From NCBI GenBank assembly GCA_002309765.1, contig DBXY01000064.1, positions 66,031 to 130,030 on the forward strand: a DNA stretch of 64,000 nt, read 5' to 3'. Both the position numbers and the translations under genes were made by a program. Source of the DNA: Verrucomicrobia bacterium UBA1200 (GTDB taxonomy: Bacteria > Verrucomicrobiota > Kiritimatiellia > RFP12 > UBA1067). Below are positions 52,073 through 61,943 of the stretch, one piece after another; the first letter of the stretch is position 1; the number at the start of each line of letters is the position of its first letter. The notes beneath the pieces are model-generated. The model saw only the letters and a list, made by a program, of their open reading frames with translations, did no database searches and had not been told where the DNA came from.

Positions 52073-55000
52073 ATGTCGTTAATGGATAAAAAATTCTGGG
52101 TTGGGTTGATGGCTGTGGGGCTCGCGTTTACGGCGGGCGCCGCGCCGTTTAACCGCGACATGAAGTTTAAGCAGCCGGATGGTCAGCAAATCACCGTCCA
52201 CGGTTGGGGCGATGAGTTTTATGCCGAGTTTACCCATTTCGGCTACCCGGTGGTTTACAATGAAACCACCCACGCTTATGATTACGCGGTGTTGAACGCC
52301 GATGCCACTCGATTAGTTTCGTCCGGATATCGGGCCGGAACAGTCAACCCGGCCACAATCGCCGGGTTGGATCCAAACGCCCGTATCACAAAAGAGGCCC
52401 GCCGGGCACTTGCGCTTCCGCGGATTCAAAAATGGAGAACCGCTACCAACATTGACCAACGTTGGAAAAAGCTGAAATCTCGTCATTTGACCACCCCTAC
52501 GGGAGCAATTACGCTCAAAGCGGACACCAAATACCAAGAAACCACCGGCGTCAAAGTGGGCGTTACCCTGCTGGTGGACTTCCCCGACGAACCGGCAAGT
52601 ATTCCGGTGAGCGATATCGAGGAGTGGTTGAACGGGGATAACTACACCGGTTACGGCAACAATGGGTCGGTGCGCGGTTATTATCTTGACGTCTCAAACG
52701 GCAACCTGGACTATTCAAATGTGGTAATCGGTTATGTCCGTCTTCCGCAGACCAAGGGCTTCTATGACAACCCTGACGCCACAGATCCAGGCGCACAAGC
52801 GACGAGAATGGTTCAAGACGCCATCAATGTTTTGAAACGGCAGGACAATTATACCACCGAGATTCTTCCTTTGCTCGAAACCGCCACCAAAGACGGCAAC
52901 GCAATTTTGGCGTTTAACATGCTTTATGCCGGCGAATGCTCGTCAACTTGGGCACGTGGTCTTTGGCCGCACGCATCCTCCTTCAGCGGCGTGAGTTTTG
53001 GTGACGGTCTTGAAGTTCGCCGCTACCAAACTTCCGATATCGGCGATGATTTGGCCATCGGCACCTTCTGCCACGAAAACGGCCACATGTTGTGCGGTTA
53101 TGATGACTTGTACGACTATGACTACGATTCCGAAGGCGGAGCCGGTTATTTCTGCCTGATGGGTGGCGGAAGCTATGGCGGTGGCGGTAAAAACCCGGTT
53201 GAAATTTGCGGCTTTTTGAAGTACATCTCCGGCTGGACCACCTCCACTGAATTGGACAGCTCCAGTTACATTACTAACGCGGTGGCGACGGTTGATCACA
53301 CTTCTGAGCTTTATAATCATGTTTACGTGTTCATCAATCCCGCAATCAGTAACGAATATTACATTGTTGAAAACCGTCAGCAATGGGGTCGTGACGCCGA
53401 TTTGAAAGCGTCTGGTTTGGCCATTTGGCACATTGACGAGGACGGAAACCGCGATGACCAGCGTTACGAATACAATACTGAGCACCAAAATTTTGAATGT
53501 ACGCTGATGCAGGCGGACGGCAAATGGGACTTAAATAACAATGTCAATGACGGTGACAAGAACGACCTGTATTACGAAGGCAACAGCGCGCCGGGGTACA
53601 TCAACGAATTTAGCGAAAGCTCGAATCCCAGTTCGCAGTGGTGGGACGGTTCTTATTCCGGGTTTAACATTATTGACATCGGTCCTTGTGCCACCAACAT
53701 GACCTTCAAGATCGTCCCCTCCGCGCCAAAGTTTACCAATTCGCGGAATCTGCTGACGGGACGTATCGGTTCTTATTACAAGCAGCGGCTTTATGCGGTC
53801 AAGGGTAACAAGCCCTATGAATGGTCGATAGAAGAGGATTACGAACTTCCGCCAGGTCTTGGACTTGATTCCGAAACCGGAATCATCTCCGGTATTCCGA
53901 CCGAAGTAGGAACTTATACCTTTGTCGCCAGGGTTTCCTGCAACGAGGGCGCGGCATTTTCGCTTCGCACCTTTGTTATAAAGGTTGTTGACAAATACTC
54001 CATTCCGTATTCGGATAAGTTTACATCGCCTGATTTCAAGAACGGCTGGGGTTGGTACCAGGATGACGAGGGTGACGTGCAGTGGTATTTCGCCAACGGA
54101 AACGCGTCCGACGCGGATGCCAATTACCCGTTGCGGTCGTACTCTTCTCCGAGCAATGCCGTGCTTAAGAGTGCGAAAGCGTCCCTGTCCGGCGCTTCGC
54201 AAATGTTAATCAGCCCGATGTTTGATTTCGGTGAAAACCCCCGTTCGGCTCAGCTTAAATTCTGGCTATACAAACGTTATCGCGGTGCGTTGTCGAACAC
54301 CGATGCGCTGAATGTTTATTACAAGACAGCATGGGACGAAGAGTGGCAGCTGTTGCAGAGTTACACCAATACGGTCAACAAGTGGCAGCAAAAGACTATC
54401 AACCTTCCCGATTTGAGCCGCACTTATTATGTCGCTTTCGAGGGCATAGTTAATGGAGGTTACGGTATCCATATCGATGACGTTTGGGTGGGCGACGGCA
54501 TTCCTAAAGTCGATTTCGAAAATGATGACGTGCTTCCCGACGCGGCTATCAACACCGAGTACACTATTGATTTGATCCCGTCCGGAGGTTCAGAGCCGTA
54601 CACCTATACTTTGTTGGGAGAGCTGCCAGATTGGCTGGAGTTTGACGAGGAAGCTGGTGTGCTTACCGGTACTCCTACCGAGCTTGGAACTTGGGAGTTC
54701 ACGGTGGCGATTACCGACGGATTCGAGGAAACCACCCAGCGGACCTTTACCCTTACGGTTGACAACCCACGCACCAATCTGTATGTCGAGGACTTTGAAA
54801 AGATGAAAGTCCCGCCGGACGGATGGTCACAGGTATATGTGATTAGCAATGTCAGTTGGATGGTTCAAGCCTTGTTTGACCATTCATGGCAGGAATACAA
54901 CAATTGGGTTTACACCCCGTCGGGCGAGAGCCATGCAGTGCTTTGGTGGAACGACACCGAGCATGGTGACGGCGGACCGTATTCCGACCATATAACGCAG

Positions 55001-56509
55001 CTGATAACCCCGGAACTGAATCTCGGGTTCTCGCCATCTGTTCCGCGTCTGAATTTCATGTTGAACATGCAGCCGACCTTCAATAACAATTTGGACCAGT
55101 TGCGTGTTTATTACCGTGGTTCGCCCTCCGAAGAGTGGAATCTGCTCGCGGAGTACACCGAGGCGGTCACCAACTGGACGGAGATTGTGCTGGATTTGCC
55201 CAATCCCACCATGCATTACCAGATTTGTTTCGAGGGTAACGCCAAATACGGCAACGGTATCCATATCGATAACATCCGTATTTCTGACACCTCGGCAGCG
55301 CCGATGCTACGCACTAGCGCGGATTTGGACGATGGTTATGTCGGATTGCCTTACGAGATGGAGTTGACTACCATTGGCGGCGCAGAACCATACACTTGGA
55401 CATTAACGGATGACAGCGAACTGCCCGACGGCTTGACGTTGGATCCCGTCACCGGAATTATCTCCGGAACTCCTACTAAGGAAGCGGCCGGCACCACGGT
55501 AATTTCGGTGGTAATCACCGGCAGTGATGGTAACGAGTCAATCAACGAAGTTTCCATCACCATCAATCAGGGTGTAGCACTTCCGTTCAGCGAGTCGTTC
55601 GATGATGGCGAGCTTCCGGATGGATGGAGTGCCGAAACGTTATTCGGCACCAACAACTGGGAGTTCTTAAACGGCAGCAAGATTCGCCCGTCGCGGGGAA
55701 TCGCTTGTCCGGACCAGGCATATTCCCCGGATTACAATGCCTGCTTCGCGTATCCGCAGGATGACAAGTATTACAGTGCCAGACTGACGTTGCCGATGAT
55801 CGAGTTCGGTTCGGGAGTCACCAATGCCGCGATTTCCTTCCAGCTTTGCAACAAAGGCTATGATATTAGCGGTAAGGTTTATCGTGACGAGCTTAAGGTT
55901 AAATACCGGACCAGCCTTGAGGAGGAGTGGATTACTTTGGCCACATATCCTTCCACATTCGCGGTGGAAGATTGGACCAAATTCGTGGTGGAGTTGCCAA
56001 ATCCTTGCGCCACTTACTTCATTTGCTTCGAGGCTACCCAGCACGCCGGTTGGGGTGTTTGCGTTGACGATGTGGAAATCACCTCCGAGGGCTACATCTC
56101 CAATTACGATATCTGGGTGGAGGAAAACTTCCCCGATGGCTATCCCGGCGACACCGTGGACAGCGATGGCGACGGTATTCCCAACATTTGGGAATACATT
56201 TGGGATACCGACCCCACTGATCCTGATGACGAAATGGATTTAGGTCTTGCGCTCCATATTGTAATCGTGGACGATGTGGCGGTAGCCTACTACCCTGAGC
56301 CGAGCGAGGAAGCTCTCGAAGATGGGTTCAAGGTGGTGCTGGAGGGATGCACAGATTTGATGGATCCGCAGTGGACAACGGATTTGGTTCAGGATACCGA
56401 CAAAGAACCGGATGTCGATGAAGTCTGGGATAAGATCTTTATGGAGTCGAAGAAAAACATCTTTGACCAGCCGAAACTCTTCTTGAGACTTCGCTTGATT
56501 TATCCTTAA
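52073..56509 (+). CDS. Exported M6 family metalloprotease with putative Ig (He_PIG) domains
   Basis: 1478 residues. A signal peptide (MSLMDKKFWVGLMAVGLAFTAGA) and a propeptide-like part (FAEFTHFGYPVV-type) lead into an M6 (immune inhibitor A-like) peptidase. Its zinc site is FCHENGHMLCGYDDLYD near 330-345 (HExxH), with the following CLMGGGSYGGG and AIWHIDEDGNRDD. Then come jelly-roll domains alternating with putative Ig units carrying LPPGLGLDSETGIISGIPT-like motifs (three copies), a TSP3 unit (DSDGDGIPNIWEYIWDTDP) and a C-terminal FLRLRLIYP. It likely cleaves extracellular proteins. The start at 52073 has GGAGG just upstream. It may process the giant neighbour. Confidence 0.9.
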   Translation: MSLMDKKFWVGLMAVGLAFTAGAAPFNRDMKFKQPDGQQITVHGWGDEFYAEFTHFGYPVVYNETTHAYDYAVLNADATRLVSSGYRAGTVNPATIAGLDPNARITKEARRALALPRIQKWRTATNIDQRWKKLKSRHLTTPTGAITLKADTKYQETTGVKVGVTLLVDFPDEPASIPVSDIEEWLNGDNYTGYGNNGSVRGYYLDVSNGNLDYSNVVIGYVRLPQTKGFYDNPDATDPGAQATRMVQDAINVLKRQDNYTTEILPLLETATKDGNAILAFNMLYAGECSSTWARGLWPHASSFSGVSFGDGLEVRRYQTSDIGDDLAIGTFCHENGHMLCGYDDLYDYDYDSEGGAGYFCLMGGGSYGGGGKNPVEICGFLKYISGWTTSTELDSSSYITNAVATVDHTSELYNHVYVFINPAISNEYYIVENRQQWGRDADLKASGLAIWHIDEDGNRDDQRYEYNTEHQNFECTLMQADGKWDLNNNVNDGDKNDLYYEGNSAPGYINEFSESSNPSSQWWDGSYSGFNIIDIGPCATNMTFKIVPSAPKFTNSRNLLTGRIGSYYKQRLYAVKGNKPYEWSIEEDYELPPGLGLDSETGIISGIPTEVGTYTFVARVSCNEGAAFSLRTFVIKVVDKYSIPYSDKFTSPDFKNGWGWYQDDEGDVQWYFANGNASDADANYPLRSYSSPSNAVLKSAKASLSGASQMLISPMFDFGENPRSAQLKFWLYKRYRGALSNTDALNVYYKTAWDEEWQLLQSYTNTVNKWQQKTINLPDLSRTYYVAFEGIVNGGYGIHIDDVWVGDGIPKVDFENDDVLPDAAINTEYTIDLIPSGGSEPYTYTLLGELPDWLEFDEEAGVLTGTPTELGTWEFTVAITDGFEETTQRTFTLTVDNPRTNLYVEDFEKMKVPPDGWSQVYVISNVSWMVQALFDHSWQEYNNWVYTPSGESHAVLWWNDTEHGDGGPYSDHITQLITPELNLGFSPSVPRLNFMLNMQPTFNNNLDQLRVYYRGSPSEEWNLLAEYTEAVTNWTEIVLDLPNPTMHYQICFEGNAKYGNGIHIDNIRISDTSAAPMLRTSADLDDGYVGLPYEMELTTIGGAEPYTWTLTDDSELPDGLTLDPVTGIISGTPTKEAAGTTVISVVITGSDGNESINEVSITINQGVALPFSESFDDGELPDGWSAETLFGTNNWEFLNGSKIRPSRGIACPDQAYSPDYNACFAYPQDDKYYSARLTLPMIEFGSGVTNAAISFQLCNKGYDISGKVYRDELKVKYRTSLEEEWITLATYPSTFAVEDWTKFVVELPNPCATYFICFEATQHAGWGVCVDDVEITSEGYISNYDIWVEENFPDGYPGDTVDSDGDGIPNIWEYIWDTDPTDPDDEMDLGLALHIVIVDDVAVAYYPEPSEEALEDGFKVVLEGCTDLMDPQWTTDLVQDTDKEPDVDEVWDKIFMESKKNIFDQPKLFLRLRLIYP

Positions 56510-56520
56510 CTATCCTTTAT

Positions 56521-56548
56521 GAGGGCGGCGGTAGCCGCCCTCTTTTGT
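56521..56548 (+). terminator. Rho-independent terminator after the M6 protease gene
   Basis: A perfect 9-bp GC-rich stem, GAGGGCGGC (56521-56529), loop GGTA, GCCGCCCTC (56534-56542), followed by TTTTGTTTT. Confidence 0.88.
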
Positions 56549-56564
56549 TTTGGAGTATTATGGT

Positions 56565-57491
56565 ATGGTGGGGTTTATTCTAAAAAAACTCGTTTCGCAG
56601 TTTTTGTATCCTCTGCAGATGGTCAGTACGCTGTTTTTGGCGGGTTGGGTACTTAAGCGTTTTACACGGTTCAAAAAAACCGGGTCCGCCTTAAAATTTT
56701 TATCATTGGCGCTGTTTATCTTTTTTGGCTGCGGCGGACTTTATCCGGTGCTCTCGCGCATCGAGCGCGAAGTGCCGGTGTTTGATCCCACGCCTGAACA
56801 GATTGCCCAATACCGCAATTACCCGGTGGTGGTGCTAGGGCAGGGGATACCGAAAGAATACTCCGACCTGCCGCCCCGCTACCGGGAGCGCGGCTTGTTC
56901 GCTTTGCGGTTGTTGGAAGGGGTTCGGGTCGCCAAGATGCTTCCCCAAAGTACGCTGATCGTTTCGATGGGCGGTAAAGCCGACGAATCGGTGCGTTGGC
57001 AATATTTGAACGATTTTATGCAAACCGTCAACTTCCCTACCAACCGTGTGGTGATGCTTGGCGGTGCCCGCGACACCACCGACGAAGCCCGTATGGCCAT
57101 TGCCGCGATTCGCGAGTTGCCCGCATGGCGAAAACCCGCGCAGCAGCCTGCCGCCATTCCTGCTGCCGGAAAACCCGCCGCCGCCACCAATGGTGTAGAC
57201 GTTGCCGGCGGAAAGACCGTTGCCGCCGAGAAACCCGCCGCCCCGCCGCCCGATCCGCCGCAGCCGGTTATTCTGGTTTCATCCGCCAGCCACCTGCCGC
57301 GCGGCATCCGGATTTTTGCCAAGAACGGCATGGCGGCCATTCCGGCCCCCGGCGAGTATGAGACCATTACCCCAGAACGGCCCAAAACTAATTGGTACGA
57401 ATTACCGTTTCCGGATGATAGATATTTGCGCCAGTCCAGTTCGGTAATTCGCGAATGTTTCGGTCGTCTCTGGGAGAAAATCAAAAGGTAG
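56565..57491 (+). CDS. YdcF/ElyC-like DUF218 membrane protein
   Basis: 308 residues. Two N-terminal membrane helices (about 10-30 and 45-65), then a DUF218 domain: YPVVVLGQGIP, RERGLFALRLLEGVRVAKMLP, TLIVSMGGKADESVRW and the final VILVSSASHLPRG. The usual compact domain is split by an Ala/Pro-rich insert (about 195-232, KPAQQPAAIPAAGKPAA...). ElyC/SanA relatives act in envelope integrity and peptidoglycan precursor metabolism; a direct activity is not established. The ATG at 56565 has GGAG 9 bases upstream. It begins a three-gene group with the lipoprotein and DUF2235 genes. Confidence 0.82.
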   Translation: MVGFILKKLVSQFLYPLQMVSTLFLAGWVLKRFTRFKKTGSALKFLSLALFIFFGCGGLYPVLSRIEREVPVFDPTPEQIAQYRNYPVVVLGQGIPKEYSDLPPRYRERGLFALRLLEGVRVAKMLPQSTLIVSMGGKADESVRWQYLNDFMQTVNFPTNRVVMLGGARDTTDEARMAIAAIRELPAWRKPAQQPAAIPAAGKPAAATNGVDVAGGKTVAAEKPAAPPPDPPQPVILVSSASHLPRGIRIFAKNGMAAIPAPGEYETITPERPKTNWYELPFPDDRYLRQSSSVIRECFGRLWEKIKR

Positions 57492-57511
57492 ATGCCCGAA
57501 AGGATTGCGAT

Positions 57512-57865
57512 ATGAGTAGGATTTGCCCAATACTGTTGCTGTTATTGACATTGTCCGGCTGTATGACGGTCGAATTGAAGAGCCAAGCTCCGAAAAACGA
57601 CGCATCGGCGGTCAGTAAGTGTTTTTTCGGTTCTTACTACGGTTTCTGGTGGGGCGAAAACCCGCAGGAACGATTTGATTCGTCGTTGCAGCGCGTGGAC
57701 GGAACGGTCAATACCCGTGGCATCAGCCGTGCGGTTTACGGCACCAATGCCGGCTACGGTTTGGCGGCGTTGCTAACCCTCGGATTGTTTGCTCCGGTTG
57801 ATGTTTACTGGTGGCCGGAGGCGGAACCGCCTGCCGCCGTCCAGGCGGAGATTCCCAGTCTGTAA
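57512..57865 (+). CDS. Small lipoprotein, possible partner of the DUF2235 hydrolase
   Basis: 117 residues. A lipoprotein signal (MSRICPILLLLLTLSGC, lipobox LSGC) gives an acylated Cys at 17. The mature part has GSYYGFWWGENPQERFD and a hydrophobic GYGLAALLTLGLFAPVDVYWWPEAE, reminiscent of small Bor-like lipoproteins but not firmly assigned. AAGGA lies 8-9 bases upstream. The next gene begins 17 bases later. Its pairing with a Tle1-like hydrolase resembles lipase effector-lipoprotein immunity pairs; this is inference. Confidence 0.75.
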   Translation: MSRICPILLLLLTLSGCMTVELKSQAPKNDASAVSKCFFGSYYGFWWGENPQERFDSSLQRVDGTVNTRGISRAVYGTNAGYGLAALLTLGLFAPVDVYWWPEAEPPAAVQAEIPSL

Positions 57866-57881
57866 TCTAGGAGTGGCGTAG

Positions 57882-58847
57882 ATGGCCGAATATCTGAATT
57901 TAGCGGCGTTTATCGACGGCACCTTGATGAGCGAAAAGTCGCTTACCAACGTTTTCAAACTTAAGGAGGCGTTGTACACATCCCGCCCTTACCGGTTGGA
58001 GGCTTTTCCTGACGGGCTGTTTCGTACGGAGACCAACTACGAGCGCGGACCGGGAACGCTGCCCGGCGCGATGATTACCGGCGGCGCGTTTGCCGCCGAC
58101 CTCCACAAAGCGATTGGCAACAATTACGCGTGGCTCACCCAACAGCTCTTGAACAATGCAGCCGGCGGAAAATTGGAACCCCGGATTTTCCTTTTCGGTT
58201 TCAGCCGCGGCGCTTACAGCGTGCATGTGTTGAGTTGGCTGCTTTCGGAGATCGGGTTGCCCTACGAATTCTCCAAGTGCGAAAAAATCGTCCGCGCGTA
58301 TCTGCGCAAGGACGCCAGCCGTTTGGAGCGGTATAAAAAGAACTGTTTCGCGTCGCCGCCGGTAAAACTGCTGGGGATTTGGGACGCGGTTTCGGCCCGG
58401 TTTGATGTTTATCAGGATTATCACGACGGCGAAAAAGCCCCGATAGTTGAGCAGATTTGCCATGCAATGGCGGCCAATGAACGTCGACCGCTTTTTCCTG
58501 TGATGCAGTATCAGAACCAAGATGGAATAGAGCAAACCTGGTTTTCCGGCGCCCATTCGGATATCGGCGGCGGGTATTTGGACGATCATCGGCTGTCCGA
58601 CATCACTCTGGAATGGATGAAGTTACGGGCCTACCGTAGCGGGTTGGGTTTCATGCAGCGTCCGCAGGAGATCGAGGATTACGACTTTTCGAACCTGCCC
58701 GTCCACAACGAAGCCGGCGATTCCGCGCCAAACCGCTGTTATGCGTCAAACGATCTGATTCACGGCTCGTTGATTTACCGTATGTCAAATTACGGCGGCA
58801 TCTACCAACCGGAAATTCGAGAATTCCCCTACGGTGATATGGGTTGA
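57882..58847 (+). CDS. DUF2235 (Tle1-like) alpha/beta hydrolase
   Basis: 321 residues, no signal peptide. FIDGT near the start, the nucleophile elbow FLFGFSRGAYSVHVL (GxSxG, about 104-118), LLGIWDAVSA and WFSGAHSDIGGGYLDDHRLSDITLEWM are the DUF2235 hallmarks, with Ser, Asp and His as the likely triad. Members include the Tle1 phospholipase effectors of type VI secretion. No VgrG or Hcp gene is in the window, but type III secretion genes lie 3 kb away. GGAG precedes the ATG by 8 bases, and a lipoprotein gene ends 16 bases upstream. Confidence 0.85.
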   Translation: MAEYLNLAAFIDGTLMSEKSLTNVFKLKEALYTSRPYRLEAFPDGLFRTETNYERGPGTLPGAMITGGAFAADLHKAIGNNYAWLTQQLLNNAAGGKLEPRIFLFGFSRGAYSVHVLSWLLSEIGLPYEFSKCEKIVRAYLRKDASRLERYKKNCFASPPVKLLGIWDAVSARFDVYQDYHDGEKAPIVEQICHAMAANERRPLFPVMQYQNQDGIEQTWFSGAHSDIGGGYLDDHRLSDITLEWMKLRAYRSGLGFMQRPQEIEDYDFSNLPVHNEAGDSAPNRCYASNDLIHGSLIYRMSNYGGIYQPEIREFPYGDMG

Positions 58848-58877
58848 CCTTTTGGCCGCTGCATTTACTCCGTGAAG

Positions 58878-61800
58878 TTACCTTACCATCATCATTGTTG
58901 GCGTGAAGGGGTCTTCCGTATGAAGGCGAAATCGGGCTTTTAGAATGGTAATATCGTCGGTTACCGTCACGGAACGTTCGGCATTAACCGTTGCGCCATC
59001 CGACCAGCTGTCGAAAACGTAACCTTCGTCCGGAACGGCGGTTACCGTCACCGGTTGCGACTTAAAGAAGCGTCCGGTCCAGTTAGCGCGGTCAGTAACT
59101 CCGTCGGTGGCGGTTTCAATCACAATACCATTGACTACGAAATGCCCTCCCGCTCCGGTGGGGTTACTGTTCATCACCTTCACGTCACCGGTTCCACCGA
59201 GGTTGAACTTCTCGCTGAGGTGTGTGAAGCAGTTGGTGTAACGGGCGGCTGTGAAATCCACCAGCGCGTAATTCACGGCGTTGGTCCATTCGGCCAACGT
59301 GGTTTCGCGTCCCCAGCGGCGGTAATGCTGGATAAGATCCGGCTCGATGGCTGCCGCCGCGGAGCGAATAATTTTTGCGGTCCGCTCGGGTTTGAACACG
59401 GTATTCAGCAAGGTCGTATAGCGGTTCACGAAGTAGTCGCAATATTGCTCGTTTCTCCAAAGCATATTGATTATGAACCCCGGCTCGTCGTAATCCTTCA
59501 TGCGGTTTTTGGAGAGGTAGTCGAACATATCGAAATCATACCCCTTTTCTCCCGCCACGTCCAAGTCGTAGAGCATCCAGCGCCAACGCTTGTCGCCGTA
59601 CGCGGAGGCGGTTTCGTTGGTGTGCGTCCGCCAAAAGTCGCAATTGTTGATCGGCCAGTCCGTGTTGGCGAAGAACGTTTCCGCGATGATGTATTCGGTA
59701 TGGTTGGTAATGTCGATTTTGGAAGCGATGAAGTCGTATCCGGCCTGGGTGGTCGGCGGGTTGGCGTTGATGTCGAGCATCAGTTGCTCGTAATCCTCGT
59801 CCGCGTTTTTGTCGCCGTCGATTCTGGCGATGTGCACCTTGCCGTTGCCGTCGTCCTCGTGCATCAGGATGTCCATGTTGTCCGCGTCCAACCCGTAGCG
59901 CGTGGCCATGTAGTGTTTGTCGTAGCTTTCGCGCAGGTTGTGGATGCCCCAAAACTCGCCGTTGAGATACACGACCACCGGCCGGTAGGCCATCACTGCG
60001 ATATTGAGCGGTTTCGCGATGCAGTGGAACACCGAGTCCTTTAGCATGGTCGCCACACCTTCAACGTCCGTCCCGTACCAATCGTTGCCGCTGTTGCGGA
60101 GCAGGAACCGTTTGTAGTAGGTGGCATCCATGTCCGGGAACAACTGGTAATTGATGTTCGCGGTACCGTATTCCGCGTTACGGCAGATCATGTAGAGCGT
60201 TTTTTGCGGGATGGCCCGGGTGCCGCCGCCGTGCATCTGGATTCCCAGCCGCAGCGACAGCGCGCTGGTGGTGGAATTGGTCTCGAACAGCTCGAAGTGC
60301 GAATCGCGCTCCCATTCGTCCTGGTGGTAATTGGCGTAAGGCTTGCCCCAGCGGTTGGAGCCGTAACCCACTTCGGAATCGCCGTAACACTTGCCGGGGA
60401 TGTAGATACCGTTGGCATATCCGAAGAAATTGTCCGGGGTGGTTACGATGGACACCGTCGGCAGATTGCGGTTGCCGGTGAACTGCTGGCCGATGAAGTA
60501 GGTGCCGCAGGTCTCCGCCGAGCAGTCCAACCCGTTAATCGTGATTGCCCGCAACACCACCGCTTTGGCGACGTTCCCGATCGGCGCTCTCCACGCGGCG
60601 CTCGGCATATTGTTAATTCCCTCGATATCCACCGGGTTGGTACGGATCCAGGACAATCCGTCGGAAACGGTGTTGTCCGCGCTGAAAGTGGGGATGGACG
60701 TGCCGTTGAGCACCTTCACTCGTGTGGGGGAGGTTTTAGGGTCGGATCCATCCAGCGTGTAGTAGATGTACAAGCCGGAACTAACGGTAACTTTCACCGT
60801 TTGGGCGGTCGGGTAAAATCCCGGAGGTATCGAAAACGCCGGAGCGGCATTAAGCGTCTCGAAGTATACTCCTTCAGGTGAATTGTCGGTGGCCGGGGTG
60901 GGGGTGTCGAACACTCGCTGCTTGGAAGTTACGCCGTTTTCTTCCAACCCGTATGAGACGTTTTTGTCCACTTCTTTGGTGTAGCCGTCGAATTTGTGGA
61001 TTTGCGTCCCGGAGCTGTTGAAAAGGTACACGTTTTCGTATCGCCCTTCGGCGGATTCGTAGCTCAACCCCATGTTCAGGTGGATTTCCGGGTGCTGGTG
61101 CGCCACCTGCGCCGTCAGGCTCAGGTCAAAAATCAAATCCGTGCTGGCCAGAAACGCCTGATGCACCTCCACCGCGATGGTGTTGGAGCCGTTAACCAGT
61201 ACGTCGGTAGGCAGCGACCACGATAGCCATTCGGTGGTGCCCTGCGGTGAGGATGCCATCGTGGCGTGGCTGACCGTCCCGGCCGGCATGTTGTGGCGGT
61301 AGACTTCGGTACCGTTAAGGTATACCACTGCTCCGTCGTTGATGCGGACTCGCGCGGTCAAGCTGGACACCAGCGTGACGTTGGGGCAGTTGAAAGTATA
61401 GCGGAAATAAGCGGCGGGGTAGCGGCTGGAAAGGTTCGTCCCGTAGCTGATCGCGGTAGCGAGGTCCGCGTTTGCGGAAGCGTCGTTGTATCCGGCGGGC
61501 AGTACCGCCGATGCCCATGAGCTGTCGGAGAATGTTTTGGTTTTCCAGCTGGCCGAGGGCGCGGACGCCGCCGTGTAATATTTCCACGTCGCGTTTTGCG
61601 GCACCAGCTCAAGGTCGGGGTCGTCCACCCACACCACCTCGTCTTCGGGGTACTGCGTGCTGTCGGCAAACACCATAAGGTACTCGCCCGGCTGCATTTT
61701 GTAACTGGTGAACGGCAACTGATGGCATTTTGCGGCGGTTTTTTTGTCGCCCACATACCATCTACCGATGTCCACGCTGGAACTGCTGGCGTTGTACAGC

Positions 61801-61943
61801 TCGATCCAGTCCGCCCCGGAGTACCCGTTGACGTCTGCCGTGTTCGAGTTTTTATAGCAAACCTCATTAACCGTTACAGTGGCGGCAAGACAGCGCACGG
61901 CCATTAACGCCGCGCCAAAAGATAAAATAACCCGTTTACCCAT
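58878..61943 (-). CDS. Exported CotH-kinase-like protein with lamin-tail domain
   Basis: 1021 residues. The signal peptide MGKRVILSFGAALMAVRCLA is followed by a lamin-tail (LTD) domain (about 22-110, VTVNEVCYKN...GADWIELYNASSSSVDIGRW), jelly-roll regions, a chitobiase-like unit (YIYYTLDGSDPKTSP), the CotH kinase fold (about 490-870: FWGIHNLRESYDKHYM, RWRWMLYDLDVAG) and a C-terminal repeat of the InlB-B type (GYVFDSWSDGATVN). CotH proteins are atypical kinases that phosphorylate exported proteins. The surface location next to huge secreted proteins fits. The ATG has AAAGGAGAG 7 bases upstream. It is convergent with the DUF2235 gene. Confidence 0.9.
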   Translation of the reverse strand: MGKRVILSFGAALMAVRCLAATVTVNEVCYKNSNTADVNGYSGADWIELYNASSSSVDIGRWYVGDKKTAAKCHQLPFTSYKMQPGEYLMVFADSTQYPEDEVVWVDDPDLELVPQNATWKYYTAASAPSASWKTKTFSDSSWASAVLPAGYNDASANADLATAISYGTNLSSRYPAAYFRYTFNCPNVTLVSSLTARVRINDGAVVYLNGTEVYRHNMPAGTVSHATMASSPQGTTEWLSWSLPTDVLVNGSNTIAVEVHQAFLASTDLIFDLSLTAQVAHQHPEIHLNMGLSYESAEGRYENVYLFNSSGTQIHKFDGYTKEVDKNVSYGLEENGVTSKQRVFDTPTPATDNSPEGVYFETLNAAPAFSIPPGFYPTAQTVKVTVSSGLYIYYTLDGSDPKTSPTRVKVLNGTSIPTFSADNTVSDGLSWIRTNPVDIEGINNMPSAAWRAPIGNVAKAVVLRAITINGLDCSAETCGTYFIGQQFTGNRNLPTVSIVTTPDNFFGYANGIYIPGKCYGDSEVGYGSNRWGKPYANYHQDEWERDSHFELFETNSTTSALSLRLGIQMHGGGTRAIPQKTLYMICRNAEYGTANINYQLFPDMDATYYKRFLLRNSGNDWYGTDVEGVATMLKDSVFHCIAKPLNIAVMAYRPVVVYLNGEFWGIHNLRESYDKHYMATRYGLDADNMDILMHEDDGNGKVHIARIDGDKNADEDYEQLMLDINANPPTTQAGYDFIASKIDITNHTEYIIAETFFANTDWPINNCDFWRTHTNETASAYGDKRWRWMLYDLDVAGEKGYDFDMFDYLSKNRMKDYDEPGFIINMLWRNEQYCDYFVNRYTTLLNTVFKPERTAKIIRSAAAAIEPDLIQHYRRWGRETTLAEWTNAVNYALVDFTAARYTNCFTHLSEKFNLGGTGDVKVMNSNPTGAGGHFVVNGIVIETATDGVTDRANWTGRFFKSQPVTVTAVPDEGYVFDSWSDGATVNAERSVTVTDDITILKARFRLHTEDPFTPTMMMVR

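Noticed and set aside
53000..53200. Gly-rich CLMGGGSYGGGG as a separate domain in the M6 protease
   Set aside because: It is the normal segment following the HExxH helix in M6 peptidases.
59055..60044. 329-codon plus-strand frame antisense to the CotH gene
   Set aside because: Shadow frame with Val/Arg/His-rich sequence, no start signal and no family motif.
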